Shown here: one piece after another, positions 17,286 through 26,230 of the stretch
Layout of the letters: every line of letters starts with the position of its first letter
Position numbering within the stretch: the stretch's first letter is position 1
NCBI RefSeq assembly: GCF_000266885.1
Contig: NC_018020.1
Location: 4,154,001-4,218,000 of the forward strand
Length of the DNA: 64,000 nt
Reading direction: 5' to 3'
DNA from: Turneriella parva DSM 21527
GTDB taxonomy: Bacteria > Spirochaetota > Leptospiria > Turneriellales > Turneriellaceae
Made by a program: the position numbers and the translations under genes
The notes under the pieces: generated by a model
Database searches by the model: none
Seen by the model: the letters and a program-made list of their open reading frames with translations, nothing else
Told to the model about the DNA's origin: nothing

Positions 17286-18557
17286 TCAGTTAAACTGCAG
17301 TACTGAACGCTGGCGGTATTCGCGTAATAGCCAGGCGAGCTGCAGCACCGTCACAACGGCGAAAACCGATACCGTCGTCAGCATCAGGTCTCGCCGCAGC
17401 AGACTCGCAATACCGAGTACCAGAAGAAAAAACATGGGAATGCGTACCAACTCGACAATGAGCCCCCATTTCTTGCGCATCATTAATCCACCGGTAGCCG
17501 CAAGGCCAATAATCGCCGGCAGAGCCAGAATTGCCTGCTGCAAAAGCGGCAAACCTTTGGTCTGCTGCATAATCAGAAAGACCGGAAGCGTCATCGCGAA
17601 CACGACACCGGCATAGGCCTTGAGCGAAGGCAGGTTTGGCGCGTCGTATTTCTGGTAGCTATTCGGATTAATTTCGGGAATCATCGCTTTGCCACCGAGA
17701 TATTCGGGTTTCCAGCCCGGGCCCTTAAACCAGACTTTAATCTTGTCGAGGCCACGGCTCTGCCGCGACAGCTGAATCAGGTGCCACCAGTAGTGTAGCT
17801 GCGCCCAAACCGGGTTGAACGTCGTCAGGGGCTTCACTGTGCCGTAATAAGGCTCTTCGTCTTCGGGCTGAAAAGTGCCGAACATTTTATCCCAGATGAT
17901 CAGCATGCCCGCGTGATTTTTATCGATGTATTTGGGGTTCACGCCGTGGTGCACGCGGTGGTGCGATGGTGTGTTCATGAAGTATTCGAGAAAACCCAGT
18001 TTTTTCACGAGGCGCGTGTGGATAAAGAACTGGTACAGGGTATTGATCTGCGAGCAGACCATAAACTGCACCGGTGAAAAACCGACGAGCGCCATGGGCA
18101 GGTAATAGGGAAAAGAAAACAGGCGCTGAAAGGCGCCCTGGCGCAGCGCAACCGAAAGGTTGTATTCCTGGCTTGAATGGTGCGCTTCGTGCGAACCCCA
18201 GATCACGGCAATATTGTGTGAATTGCGGTGAAACCAGTAATAGACAAAATCGACGAGTAAAAAGACAACGATCCATGTGACGATGTTGACCGGTATACCA
18301 TATGCCTGACCCGGCACGGCATTCGCCGGCCTATGCACCGCGTCGAAGAGCATAATATAGACACCGAAGAGCAGTACCTTGGTAAAAACCCCCACCAGCT
18401 CTTGCAGCATACCGGCGCTGAGATCTGAAACCGAGTCATTGAACCGGTAAACCTTGCGTTTCATGAGCAGCGACGCGACGATTTCTATCGCAATGGAAAT
18501 AAAAAAGACCGGTACCGCCAGCGCTATCAGATTCTCAAATTTTGCATTATCACCCAT
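17286..18557 (-). CDS. Fatty acid hydroxylase / sterol desaturase family, AGMO-like
   Basis: A 423-residue multi-span membrane protein with the di-iron histidine boxes HRNSH, HEAHH and HRVHHG in the order of the fatty-acid hydroxylase superfamily. The overall layout, with further membrane spans after the His boxes, resembles alkylglycerol monooxygenase (TMEM195) more than the short bacterial desaturases. It probably hydroxylates a lipid using oxygen. Its neighbours do not define the substrate. It starts four bases after the stop of a START-like protein gene and is co-transcribed with it. Confidence 0.85.
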   Translation of the reverse strand: MGDNAKFENLIALAVPVFFISIAIEIVASLLMKRKVYRFNDSVSDLSAGMLQELVGVFTKVLLFGVYIMLFDAVHRPANAVPGQAYGIPVNIVTWIVVFLLVDFVYYWFHRNSHNIAVIWGSHEAHHSSQEYNLSVALRQGAFQRLFSFPYYLPMALVGFSPVQFMVCSQINTLYQFFIHTRLVKKLGFLEYFMNTPSHHRVHHGVNPKYIDKNHAGMLIIWDKMFGTFQPEDEEPYYGTVKPLTTFNPVWAQLHYWWHLIQLSRQSRGLDKIKVWFKGPGWKPEYLGGKAMIPEINPNSYQKYDAPNLPSLKAYAGVVFAMTLPVFLIMQQTKGLPLLQQAILALPAIIGLAATGGLMMRKKWGLIVELVRIPMFFLLVLGIASLLRRDLMLTTVSVFAVVTVLQLAWLLREYRQRSVLQFN

Positions 18558-18561
18558 TCGT

Positions 18562-19167
18562 TTACCTTCTTCGCGCTGACTTACGCCGAGTCGGCTTTGT
18601 GGCGGCTACCTTCTTTTTGGCCGCAGCTGTCTTTTTCGGGCGAGCGATACCCTTACTTTTTTTGGCACCAGACTTTTTTGCAGACGCCGCTTGTTTTTTG
18701 GTCTTTTTGACTCCCCCACTTTTGCGTGCCGGCAGTGCCTTGCGTGCAGGCTTTTTTACAGATGAGGATCTACCCCGTACTGCGAAATATTTCTGCATCG
18801 GGTTGGCATAATAGTCTATCCAGCCGGCCCGGTATTGCAGCCCCTGGCCCGGCGGTATGTCTTTGTGCTCGAGATCGACTTCAGTGATGCCCTGGTTTTC
18901 AATCAGCTGAATCGAAAGCACCGAGTCAGGCGCGTCGTCAGGAAACTCAGACGAACGCCAGCTCTGCACGATTTTCTTTCCCGGAATCAACAGCAGATTT
19001 TTGCCCGTAATGTAACCGTTCCAGGCGCTGAATTCACCGCCGACTTCGCGCGATGCGGTCGCTTTTTCGCCGGTCATTGCCGTGTGCTCATCAGAGTCAA
19101 GCCACGCATTATAGATGTCTTTTGCGGCTGCGTGCAGAGAAAACGTTACCGTAATGGATTCTGGCAT
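18562..19167 (-). CDS. START-like (AHSA1/SRPBCC) protein with histone-H1-like tail
   Basis: Residues 1 to about 130 form an AHSA1-type SRPBCC domain: ITVTFSLHAAAKDIYNAWLD at the start, a central NGYITGKNLLLIPGKKIVQSW, and a C-terminal helix with GWIDYYANPMQKYF. From about residue 135 to 201 the protein is almost only Lys, Ala, Arg, Pro and Ser (for example KKTKKQAASAKKSGAKK), like the C-terminal tail of histone H1 or of chlamydial and Bordetella H1-like proteins. The tail should bind DNA or another polyanion. The combination is unusual. The gene lies four bases upstream of the AGMO-like gene. Confidence 0.8.
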   Translation of the reverse strand: MPESITVTFSLHAAAKDIYNAWLDSDEHTAMTGEKATASREVGGEFSAWNGYITGKNLLLIPGKKIVQSWRSSEFPDDAPDSVLSIQLIENQGITEVDLEHKDIPPGQGLQYRAGWIDYYANPMQKYFAVRGRSSSVKKPARKALPARKSGGVKKTKKQAASAKKSGAKKSKGIARPKKTAAAKKKVAATKPTRRKSARRR

Positions 19168-19185
19168 GGCCTGCCGTAGCAGGCC
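19168..19185. repeat. Short hairpin upstream of the START-like gene
   Basis: GGCCTGC and GCAGGCC pair perfectly around CGTA directly in front of the start codon at 19167 on the minus strand. It could affect translation initiation of that gene, because the stem would occupy the ribosome-binding region; no other Shine-Dalgarno sequence is obvious. Confidence 0.4.
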
Positions 19186-19207
19186 TGCGATAACGCCGCA
19201 ATCAAAA

Positions 19208-19277
19208 AAAGAAAAGGGGCTGTCTAAAGATTCGCCGCTCAGCGCGGTTCGCAGATTTTTGGGCAGAGCTTAGACAG
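19208..19277 (-). terminator. Terminator of the dut-rnj-hisF operon
   Basis: CTGTCTAA (19220-19227) pairs with TTAGACAG (19270-19277), and the right arm includes the hisF stop codon. An inner CCGC/GCGG hairpin lies in the loop. On the minus strand the stem is followed by CCCCTTTTCTTTTTTTG, a clear T-run, so this is a plausible intrinsic terminator for the hisF operon. Confidence 0.65.
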
Positions 19278-20040
19278 ATTCCTGGGTTTCGCGCCGCATC
19301 GGGTAACCGCGCTCAGCCAGGTAATCTTTTAAGACGGGTATTTTCAGTTCATTGAAGTGAAAAAGCGAGGCGGCGAGTGCCGCGCGCGCTCCGGCGTCAA
19401 ACGCCTCGGCGAAGTGCTCCATTTTGCCTGCGCCGCCCGAGGCAATAACGGGAATCGAAACTGCCTGCGTAATTTCGCGCGTGATCTTCAGGTCAAAGCC
19501 GGTGCGCGCCCCGTCGGTATCCATCGACGTCAGCAGAATTTCGCCCGCGCCGCGCCGTTCTGCCTCGAGCGCCCATTCGACCGCCGGGCGGCCGGTCGGT
19601 GTTCGACCGCCATGCAGGTATACCTCGTGAAAGCTGCCGTTAAATTTCACATCGATCGCGCAGACGATGCACTGGCTGCCGAAGTGTTCGGCGCCCTGCG
19701 TCAGAATTTCGGGTTTCTCAAACGCCGCTGTATTCACCGAAATTTTGTCGGCACCCTCGGCGAGTATCTGTTGCATATCGTCGAGGGTGCGAATGCCGCC
19801 ACCGACACAGAAAGGTATAAAGACATGTTCGGCCACGTGCTTTACGAGATCGAGAATGATCGCGCGCTTATCTGATGAAGCGGTAATGTCGAGAAACACG
19901 AGCTCGTCGGCGCCTTCGCGGTCGTACGCCCGCGCGCATTCAACCGCGTCGCCCGCGTCACGCAGGTTCACAAAGTTGACGCCTTTCACGACACGGCCGT
20001 CTTTGACGTCAAGGCAGGGAATAATGCGCAAAGCATTCAT
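19270..20040 (-). CDS. hisF: Imidazole glycerol phosphate synthase, cyclase subunit
   Basis: The 256-residue (beta/alpha)8 barrel that uses ammonia from HisH to close the imidazole ring in histidine synthesis. The N-terminal [18 protein letters not shown] holds catalytic Asp11-equivalent, and CAIDVKFNG holds the second catalytic Asp. Phosphate-binding segments [10 protein letters not shown] and ASGGAG are present. The ATG overlaps the rnj stop codon (ATGA). No hisH or hisA lies in the window. Length and motifs are normal. Confidence 0.97.
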   Translation of the reverse strand: MNALRIIPCLDVKDGRVVKGVNFVNLRDAGDAVECARAYDREGADELVFLDITASSDKRAIILDLVKHVAEHVFIPFCVGGGIRTLDDMQQILAEGADKISVNTAAFEKPEILTQGAEHFGSQCIVCAIDVKFNGSFHEVYLHGGRTPTGRPAVEWALEAERRGAGEILLTSMDTDGARTGFDLKITREITQAVSIPVIASGGAGKMEHFAEAFDAGARAALAASLFHFNELKIPVLKDYLAERGYPMRRETQESV

Positions 20041-21722
20041 CGCTCGGCTCCGGTGGCGATCAGTTTAATATACGGGTTCTTGCCGATAGTCTCTTCGTGA
20101 AATCTGCCGAGACGGTCGCGAAACTTCTTTTCGCGGAGCGCGGCCTGACTGCCCGCAACGGCCGCCGCAGTCGCCTGCGCTTCTGCGAGCAGCCGGCCCT
20201 TGAGTTCGGCAAGTTTAGTTTCGCTCATCACTCCTACATAGTCGACAGCTGTCACCTCGAAGCGCTGCGGATGCAGAACCACAAGGCAGATGCCCTGCTC
20301 GGCCATGTGGTTGCGTTCGCGGTAGATGGTTTCGCCGAAGTGAATTTCACCGGGTTCGACAAGGCAGGTCTCGTCGGGCACCGATTCGATGAAGACCGGC
20401 TCTTCGCGCAGCGCATAGATGCGGTGCCCTTCGGTGATCGCGACATTCACTTTGACATTCTCGATGAATTGCAGAAACGCATGAAAGTGCAGCGGGTCGC
20501 CATGCACCGGCATCACATGACGCGGCTTGAGGTAGCTGATCAGCTTCAAGATGTCGCCACGGCGGCCATGCCCGCTCGCGTGCACACGCACATCGCCGCT
20601 GACGCCGATGACTTTGACGCCGGCGTCGGCCGCCAGATTCAGCGCCTCATAAATTTTTGCTTCGTTGCCGGGAATCATGCTCGCTGAATAGATGAGAGTA
20701 TCGCCCGCTTTGAGTTTCACCCGTGGCATAATGCCGTGGGTAAGCCGTGTGAATGAAGAGTTGCGGTCGCCCTGGCAACCGGCAACGAGCCAAATCGAAT
20801 TCTGCGCGGAGTAAGGCGGCGGTTTCAAAAGGTGCAGCGGTGACGACACCTCTTTCGCAGTAAACGCAGCCTCCCACTGGGTTTTGAGCGACCGGCCGAT
20901 AAAACCTATTGGGCGCCCTAACCGTGCCGCAGTCGCGGCGAGATTTTTGATACGTTCAACCTGCGAGGCGAAGGTGGTGATGAAGATGCGTCCGCTCGTG
21001 CGGGTGATCAGCTTTTCGAGCGATTGCTGCACCTCGCGCTCATCGACTGTTTCGCCTTCTTGCAATGAGCCCGTCGAGTCAACGAAGAGGTAATCGACTG
21101 GTGCGAATTTTTTGAGATGCGCGACCTTGTGCCTGATTTCGGCGCCGTTCATCTTGAAGTCGCTGCTGAAATACACGCGCTTGCGGCCATCGTGCGTTTC
21201 GGCCTCGAGGCCAACGGAAAAGCATTGCGGTATCGAATGCGGCATGAAAAACGTTGAGACCCTAAAGGCGCCAATATCAATAGTCGAATCTTCTTCGATC
21301 AGTTCAAACTGCCAGCGCGCCGGGTCGACGCCGCGGTCTTTGAGGCGCTGCGTGATGAGCGCTGTCGTGAAGGGCGACGCATAAATAGGAGTGCCCTCGG
21401 GTATGACGTCGCGCAGGTGGGGCAAGGCTCCGATGTGGTCTTCATGGCCATGCGTCAGAAAAATGGCGGTCGGCGGCAACCCCAGCAACAACTGCCGGTT
21501 CGGCAGATTTTTCTCCATGCCCGGTGTGTGGTGGTTCGCAAAACCCGAACCGATATCTATCCAAACAGAAACACCGTTAAGGTGGAAAACCGTAAAATTT
21601 GTGCCGAAGCGACCGACACCGCCACCGAACGCAAAGTACAGATGGCCTGGTTCAAGGCGGCGCGGGTAATCAATTATACCGGCAGGGTCAGCGCTTACCT
21701 GTGGAACCAAATTTTCCCTCAC
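20037..21722 (-). CDS. rnj: Ribonuclease J-type metallo-beta-lactamase nuclease
   Basis: About 561 residues of the RNase J family, which process and degrade RNA from 5' ends. The metal site is in [15 protein letters not shown], with further ligands in YFSSDFK (Asp) and MPVHGD (His). The beta-CASP region holds [14 protein letters not shown] and SGHGRRGD. I place the start at the GTG at 21722, which lies inside the 3' end of dut; frames further upstream overlap dut still more. The stop codon overlaps the hisF start. The choice of start is uncertain because no ATG occurs before the catalytic domain. Confidence 0.88.
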   Translation of the reverse strand: MRENLVPQVSADPAGIIDYPRRLEPGHLYFAFGGGVGRFGTNFTVFHLNGVSVWIDIGSGFANHHTPGMEKNLPNRQLLLGLPPTAIFLTHGHEDHIGALPHLRDVIPEGTPIYASPFTTALITQRLKDRGVDPARWQFELIEEDSTIDIGAFRVSTFFMPHSIPQCFSVGLEAETHDGRKRVYFSSDFKMNGAEIRHKVAHLKKFAPVDYLFVDSTGSLQEGETVDEREVQQSLEKLITRTSGRIFITTFASQVERIKNLAATAARLGRPIGFIGRSLKTQWEAAFTAKEVSSPLHLLKPPPYSAQNSIWLVAGCQGDRNSSFTRLTHGIMPRVKLKAGDTLIYSASMIPGNEAKIYEALNLAADAGVKVIGVSGDVRVHASGHGRRGDILKLISYLKPRHVMPVHGDPLHFHAFLQFIENVKVNVAITEGHRIYALREEPVFIESVPDETCLVEPGEIHFGETIYRERNHMAEQGICLVVLHPQRFEVTAVDYVGVMSETKLAELKGRLLAEAQATAAAVAGSQAALREKKFRDRLGRFHEETIGKNPYIKLIATGAER

Positions 21723-22161
21723 CCCGCTCAGTCTCGCCGAGTTCACTTTCTTGCCACACAATCGTGTGCGTCTGCTCGAGCAAAAGCTGCGCAATACGGT
21801 CGCCGTGCTTTATCGTATAGTCTTCGCGCCCCAAATTGATGAGCGGTACGAATATTTCACCGCGGTAATCGGCGTCGATCGTACCGGGAGTATTCACCGG
21901 CGTAAGGCCATGTTTGACGGCCATACCCGACCGGGCGCGTATCGAAATATGAAATCCAGGGGGGATTTCAACCGCGAGGCCGGTGGCAACCGGTGTAATG
22001 CTGCCGCGGTCGATTGTCAGGTTGTGATCGAGGCATGCGTAGACATCGTAGCCAGCCGCATGCTCAGATTGCCGTGCGGGCAAGCTAGCGGCGGCATGCA
22101 ATTTTCGAAATTTGACCGTGACGGGCTGCATCGACTCAGGACGAGACAAGCGTAGATTCAT
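21688..22161 (-). CDS. dut: dUTP diphosphatase
   Basis: Hydrolyses dUTP to dUMP, keeping uracil out of DNA and supplying dUMP for thymidylate. The 157-residue trimeric-type enzyme shows the conserved motifs in order: GYDVYA, RARSGMAVKHG, TIDADYRGEI with the catalytic Asp, RIAQLLLE and the C-terminal arm [10 protein letters not shown]. The first ATG gives 10 extra residues before the usual MQPVTVKFRKL-type start, so the true start may be at 22131. It is the first gene of dut-rnj-hisF and begins just after the glnA terminator. Confidence 0.96.
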   Translation of the reverse strand: MNLRLSRPESMQPVTVKFRKLHAAASLPARQSEHAAGYDVYACLDHNLTIDRGSITPVATGLAVEIPPGFHISIRARSGMAVKHGLTPVNTPGTIDADYRGEIFVPLINLGREDYTIKHGDRIAQLLLEQTHTIVWQESELGETERGEGKFGSTGKR

Positions 22162-22172
22162 GGCGTAAAATC

Positions 22173-22214
22173 AATAAACGACAAAGGGGCCTTTCGGCCC
22201 CTTTGTCGTTTATT
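22173..22214. terminator. Terminator of glnA, perfect 19-bp stem
   Basis: AATAAACGACAAAGGGGCC (22173-22191) and 22196-22214 are exact reverse complements around a TTTC loop. The stem stands 25 bases after the glnA stop codon, and on the minus strand it runs into GATTTTACG. It separates glnA from dut and is the strongest terminator in the window. Confidence 0.9.
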
Positions 22215-22238
22215 TTACACGCCTTGTCGGCGCTGGTT

Positions 22239-23675
22239 TTAGCAGCTGTAAGTAGACAGAAATTCGTATGGGTGCGGACGCGCTTCCCATGGCCAGATTT
22301 CTGCTTCAAACTTGAGCTCTTTGTACGTATCGATGAACTCTTTCGTGAACACGCCACCCTGCTCAAACACCGCACGGTTTGTGAGCATGGTTTCAACGGC
22401 TTCGCGCAGAGTGTGGGGCATCTGCTGAATACCCTTTTCGCGAATCTCGTCGAGCGAGAGTTCGAACAGGTCTTCTTCCATCGGTTTACCCGGATCGATC
22501 TTGTCTTGAACGCCCTTGAGGCCTGCCATCATCATTGCTGAAAAGCAGAGGTACGGGTTTGCGGTTGAATCGGGAAAGCGAAACTCAACGCGCTTCGCCT
22601 TGGCGCCCGAAACAAACGGAATGCGGCAAGAAGCCGAACGGTTCTGCGCCGAGTAGGTCAGAATCGAAGGTGCTTCGAAACCGGGTATCAGACGCTTGTA
22701 TGAGTTGGTCGAAGCATTCGAGAATGCGGCGATCGCGCGCGCGTACTTGAGAACTCCGCCTACGTAGTTGAGTGCAAAATCACTCAGGTCTTGGTATTTG
22801 TCGCCCGCGAACTGGTTTTCGCCGCCTTTCCAGATTGACTGGTGAACGTGCATACCGTTGCCGTTGTCACCGAAGAGGGGCTTCGGCATGAACGTTGCGG
22901 TCTTGCCATGGCGCTTCGCGACGTTTTTCACGACGTACTTAAGCTTCTGCACGTTATCCGCAGCTTCGATGAGCGTGCCGTACTTAACGCCGATTTCGCC
23001 CTGTGCCTGCGCAACTTCGTGGTGAACCACGAATGTTTCCAGGCCGATCTGGTGCAGCGTCTTTACGATTTCAGCGCGTATATCGACCTGAGAGTCGCGC
23101 GGTGAAACGGGAAAGTAACCGCCTTTGGTGCCAGGACGGTGGCCGAGGTTGTGGCCGTCGTTGTATTGCGCAGTTGCGGTGTTCCACGAACCTTCGTTAC
23201 TGTCGATTTCGTGGTACTGGCAGTTGATATCGTCGCGCACACGAATCGAGTCAAAAATGAAAAATTCGTTTTCAGGGCCAAAGAATGCCGTATCGCCGAG
23301 ACCGGTTGACTTGAGGTATTCGAGCGCCTTTTTCGCGATTGAGCGTGGGCACTTTTCGTACATCTGCTTCTTATAGATGTCGTAGACGTCACAGAAGATC
23401 ACGAGGGTGACATCAGCGGTGAACGGGTCTAAGAACGCGCCTTCGAGATCGGGAATCAGCTGCATGTCAGACTGGTTAATCGGCTGCCATTTGGTGATCG
23501 AGCTGCCATCGAACGGCAGACCCTTGAATGAGTCTTCGGTGATAGAATCTGAGTGATACGACACATGGTGCCATGCACCGCCTATGTCAGAAAAACGGAA
23601 GTCGTAGAAGAGCACGCCGCTTTTTTTTGCGAAATCGATGACTTCTTTCCACGAGCCGAACTTTAATTTTGCCAT
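22239..23675 (-). CDS. glnA: Glutamine synthetase, type I (GlnA)
   Basis: Makes glutamine from glutamate, ammonia and ATP. The 478-residue subunit aligns along its length with the GSI-beta type: [48 protein letters not shown] and NRSASCRIP. In GSI-beta enzymes a Tyr in the segment KNLYDLPP is adenylylated by GlnE; here that segment reads EEDLFELS, with Phe404 (codon TTC at 22464-22466). That suggests it is not controlled by adenylylation at this site. A strong AGGAG ribosome-binding site precedes the ATG. It is transcribed alone from a candidate promoter 110-140 bases upstream. Confidence 0.97.
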   Translation of the reverse strand: MAKLKFGSWKEVIDFAKKSGVLFYDFRFSDIGGAWHHVSYHSDSITEDSFKGLPFDGSSITKWQPINQSDMQLIPDLEGAFLDPFTADVTLVIFCDVYDIYKKQMYEKCPRSIAKKALEYLKSTGLGDTAFFGPENEFFIFDSIRVRDDINCQYHEIDSNEGSWNTATAQYNDGHNLGHRPGTKGGYFPVSPRDSQVDIRAEIVKTLHQIGLETFVVHHEVAQAQGEIGVKYGTLIEAADNVQKLKYVVKNVAKRHGKTATFMPKPLFGDNGNGMHVHQSIWKGGENQFAGDKYQDLSDFALNYVGGVLKYARAIAAFSNASTNSYKRLIPGFEAPSILTYSAQNRSASCRIPFVSGAKAKRVEFRFPDSTANPYLCFSAMMMAGLKGVQDKIDPGKPMEEDLFELSLDEIREKGIQQMPHTLREAVETMLTNRAVFEQGGVFTKEFIDTYKELKFEAEIWPWEARPHPYEFLSTYSC

Positions 23676-24008
23676 ATTTTCTCCTGTTGTCTGTAGTCAG
23701 CGGGATCTCAGGCCTGCGATTACGCTTGTGCCGCCGTCCCTCTTGTTGCTTGGTCAGCAAACTTGATGCCAACCTCAGAACTTACGAGAAAGTATGTCTC
23801 TTAGACACATTGTCAACGAGTAGAGTAAAATACGGCTACATAACTCTGAGGGCGCTCGCGTAGCGAAGTCATAAGGCGATTTTTTCAGAGGCACTTGCAC
23901 TCCTCACGAAAATCTTGACGGCCGCTGAGCAGATTCAAACCCCATTTGCAGCAGCGACCGTCGCCTTTGGCCGGCGAGTTGCTGCACGTTTTTTAGGGAT
24001 GGTACACT
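23676..24008. other. Divergent intergenic region of glnA and an SDR gene
   Basis: This 333-base stretch carries the glnA leader and promoter, described separately, and must also hold the promoter of the SDR gene at 24009. I see no gene in it. On the glnA side an AGGAG ribosome-binding site lies five bases before the ATG. On the SDR side no strong promoter or ribosome-binding site is visible; AGGGATGG occurs 10-15 bases before its ATG. Confidence 0.5.
23789..23816 (-). promoter_or_regulatory. Candidate glnA promoter with a palindrome in the spacer
   Basis: On the minus strand TTGACA (23811-23816) is followed, after 16 bases, by TACTTT (23789-23794). The spacer contains the inverted repeat TGTCT-AAG-AGACA (23795-23807), a likely operator between the two boxes. 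The -10 box is poor, so the promoter would need help or be weak. The resulting leader would be about 105 bases. Confidence 0.5.
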
Positions 24009-24794
24009 ATGACCGATTTTCGCAACCGCTACGGCGCCTGGGCTCTGATCACCGGGGCATCGAGTGGGCTTGGCGCTGAATTCGCGCGCCAGCTCGCTGC
24101 TGAAAAGCTCGACCTGATTCTCGTCGCCCGGCGCCGCGACCGGTTGAATGAACTCGCAACTGCGCTCAAGGTTGAACATGGCATTCAGGTCAAAGTTGTG
24201 CCGCTCGATTTGGGCAAACCCAACTTTATGGCAGTGCTCAAGAAGCAGACGGCAAAACTCAATATAGGTCTCGTGATCAATAACGCGGGGTTCGGTATTG
24301 CCGGTGAATTCACCGAAAACGACCTCGAACGTGAGGTTGCGATGCTCGACGTCAACTGCCGCGCCCCGCTGATTATTGCGCACGAGTTCGGCCGCGCGAT
24401 GGCATCGCACCGCCGCGGGGGCATCATCATGGTGAGTTCGGTTGTCTCGTTTCAGGGCGTGCCTTACATGAGCCACTACGCAGCGACGAAGGCTTACGAC
24501 CTGTTACTCGGCGAAGGTTTGCACTATGAGTTGAAAAAGCACAAGGTGGATGTATTAACGCTCTGCCCCGGTGCGACACAGACCGAATTTGCCAACGTGG
24601 CAGACACGGGGCCCGTGCCGGGTTCGATGCCGGTCGGCCCGGTTGTCACGGCAGCGCTAGAAGCGCTCGGCAAAAAGTCCGTGGTTGTCGCAGGGTTCAA
24701 GAACAAGCTGATGGTTTTCAGCACACGCCTCGTTTCACGCGGCATCGGCACCTATATCGCGGCGCAGGTTATGAAAAAAATCGGACGCAGCTGA
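24009..24794 (+). CDS. Short-chain dehydrogenase/reductase
   Basis: A 261-residue classical SDR with the cofactor motif TGASSGLG, the structural motif NNAGFG, and the catalytic Ser-Tyr-Lys as VSSVVSFQ and HYAATKAYD. ARRRDRL after the second strand suggests NADP preference. It probably reduces a ketone or ketoacyl compound. The C-terminal AALEALGKKSVVVAGFKNK resembles the second SDR at 33067-33849, so the two are paralogs. The next gene overlaps the stop codon by one base. Confidence 0.88.
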   Translation: MTDFRNRYGAWALITGASSGLGAEFARQLAAEKLDLILVARRRDRLNELATALKVEHGIQVKVVPLDLGKPNFMAVLKKQTAKLNIGLVINNAGFGIAGEFTENDLEREVAMLDVNCRAPLIIAHEFGRAMASHRRGGIIMVSSVVSFQGVPYMSHYAATKAYDLLLGEGLHYELKKHKVDVLTLCPGATQTEFANVADTGPVPGSMPVGPVVTAALEALGKKSVVVAGFKNKLMVFSTRLVSRGIGTYIAAQVMKKIGRS

Positions 24795-25198
24795 TGCACA
24801 AGCCGCTGCTGCTGCTCGTACTCTTTGCGGCTGCAGATCTGTCGGCAGTCGAAACCGTATGGGTTCAGCGAACTTATGTCGGCGGCCCGCTCTGCGCAAA
24901 AACCGGGGCTGAAATCAAGTTTATCGCGCCAGGCACTGAAGCAACATCAGTAGCTCTAAAAGAGCGCAAGCTAGTCATTTACCGCAGTTTTTTCAGAAAC
25001 CAGCCGACCTGTCAGGCATGCGGCAAATGCCCTACCTACCACCGGGAACTATTCTTTGAAATCGATGCATCGAGAATCGCAGACGCCGAAAAAGCAGGCT
25101 ACATAAAGGCGCCGAATGCGCCGGCCGAAACCGAACTCGCCGACTTCGAGCGAAGCAAAATCTTTCGCCCACTGCCCGACCTGCCTGCAGAAGATTAA
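24794..25198 (+). CDS. Small exported protein with CxxC motifs
   Basis: A 134-residue protein with a signal peptide (MHKPLLLLVLFAAADLSAVE) and a Cys-rich middle, TCQACGKCPTYHRELFFE, that might bind a metal or form disulfides. No family is recognised. It starts on the last base of the SDR stop codon (TGATG), so it is translationally coupled to the SDR, and it converges on corA with only three bases between the stops. Confidence 0.6.
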   Translation: MHKPLLLLVLFAAADLSAVETVWVQRTYVGGPLCAKTGAEIKFIAPGTEATSVALKERKLVIYRSFFRNQPTCQACGKCPTYHRELFFEIDASRIADAEKAGYIKAPNAPAETELADFERSKIFRPLPDLPAED

Positions 25199-25201
25199 TC
25201 C

Positions 25202-26230
25202 TCAGAGCCAACGCTTTTTGAGAAAAAAGACCATCATGACACCTGCGAGAATAGCCATTCCAATTATGGTTTTCAGGTAGCCATTGTGGTCTTCGGTCAT
25301 GGGCAGGTGTTTGAAGTTCATGCCAAAATAGCCGGTAACCAGCGTGAGCGGCAGCATAATCGCCGTCATGATCGTGAGTATGCGAATGATGTCGTTCGTG
25401 CGCTTCGTTGAAATTGTATTATAGGCTTCAATCGCCGAAGCGATTGCCTGCACGATGCCGTCGATGGTATCGATAATCTTGATCGCATGGTCGCGCACGT
25501 CGCGAAAGAACGCCTGCGATTCGGGTGAAAAATGCTTCAAGTCGTGCTGGTGCATCTCGTCAAAGATTTCTTTGTGCGTCAGAATCAGTTTTTTGATGAG
25601 GGCGAGCGACGATTTCAGCTCGAATACCATGGATATATCGAGGCTTGCGCTGTGCGCCATCAGCGCCCCTTCGCAGCGTTCAAACGCCAGATCGATTTCA
25701 TGCACAATGTGAAGCGTATGGTCAGTTTCGACGTCGAGAATGCGGTGCAGAATGAATTCAGGCCCTTTGCGCAGCAGGTCGCGGCAGAGCGCCTTGTCGG
25801 CAAGCAGCTTATCGATCGTCGTGCGCTCGCTTTCTGAAACCGTGATGATGGTTTTTTTCGTGATAATAAAGTTGAAATCTTTCGTCGTGATATAACTGCC
25901 CGCCAGGTGAACTCCCCGAAAGCAAAGGTAAGTGTAGTGCGGAAACTTTTCGCGCTTGATACGGTTCGAGCTGTTGAAAATATCTTCGACCGTCAAAGGG
26001 TGAATGTCATATTTCTGCAAGAGCTCAATCAGGTCGCGTTCATTGCGCGGGTAGAGGTGCACCCAAACCGGTTTATTGCCGAACAGAGGCACCCCTGCAT
26101 CTTTCGCACGAAACTTTTCATGTTTTGTGAGCGTCACAATGTGGTGCTCGTACCAGTCATGCGCCGCTTCAGGTTCGCTTTGAGGGGTTTTGCGGCTGAG
26201 CCGCAGCCACGACATGACTTTGTATCTCAT
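25202..26230 (-). CDS. corA: CorA-type magnesium/cobalt transporter
   Basis: A 342-residue pentameric cation channel of the inner membrane. The long N-terminal cytoplasmic domain is followed by two C-terminal transmembrane helices; the GMN selectivity motif is in TGYFGMNFKHLP, and the last helix ends FFLKKRWL. The ATG at 26230 overlaps the hisC stop codon (ATGA), so I use it rather than an earlier start within hisC. It is the last gene of the rsmG-parA-parB-hisC-corA string. Confidence 0.95.
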   Translation of the reverse strand: MRYKVMSWLRLSRKTPQSEPEAAHDWYEHHIVTLTKHEKFRAKDAGVPLFGNKPVWVHLYPRNERDLIELLQKYDIHPLTVEDIFNSSNRIKREKFPHYTYLCFRGVHLAGSYITTKDFNFIITKKTIITVSESERTTIDKLLADKALCRDLLRKGPEFILHRILDVETDHTLHIVHEIDLAFERCEGALMAHSASLDISMVFELKSSLALIKKLILTHKEIFDEMHQHDLKHFSPESQAFFRDVRDHAIKIIDTIDGIVQAIASAIEAYNTISTKRTNDIIRILTIMTAIMLPLTLVTGYFGMNFKHLPMTEDHNGYLKTIIGMAILAGVMMVFFLKKRWL

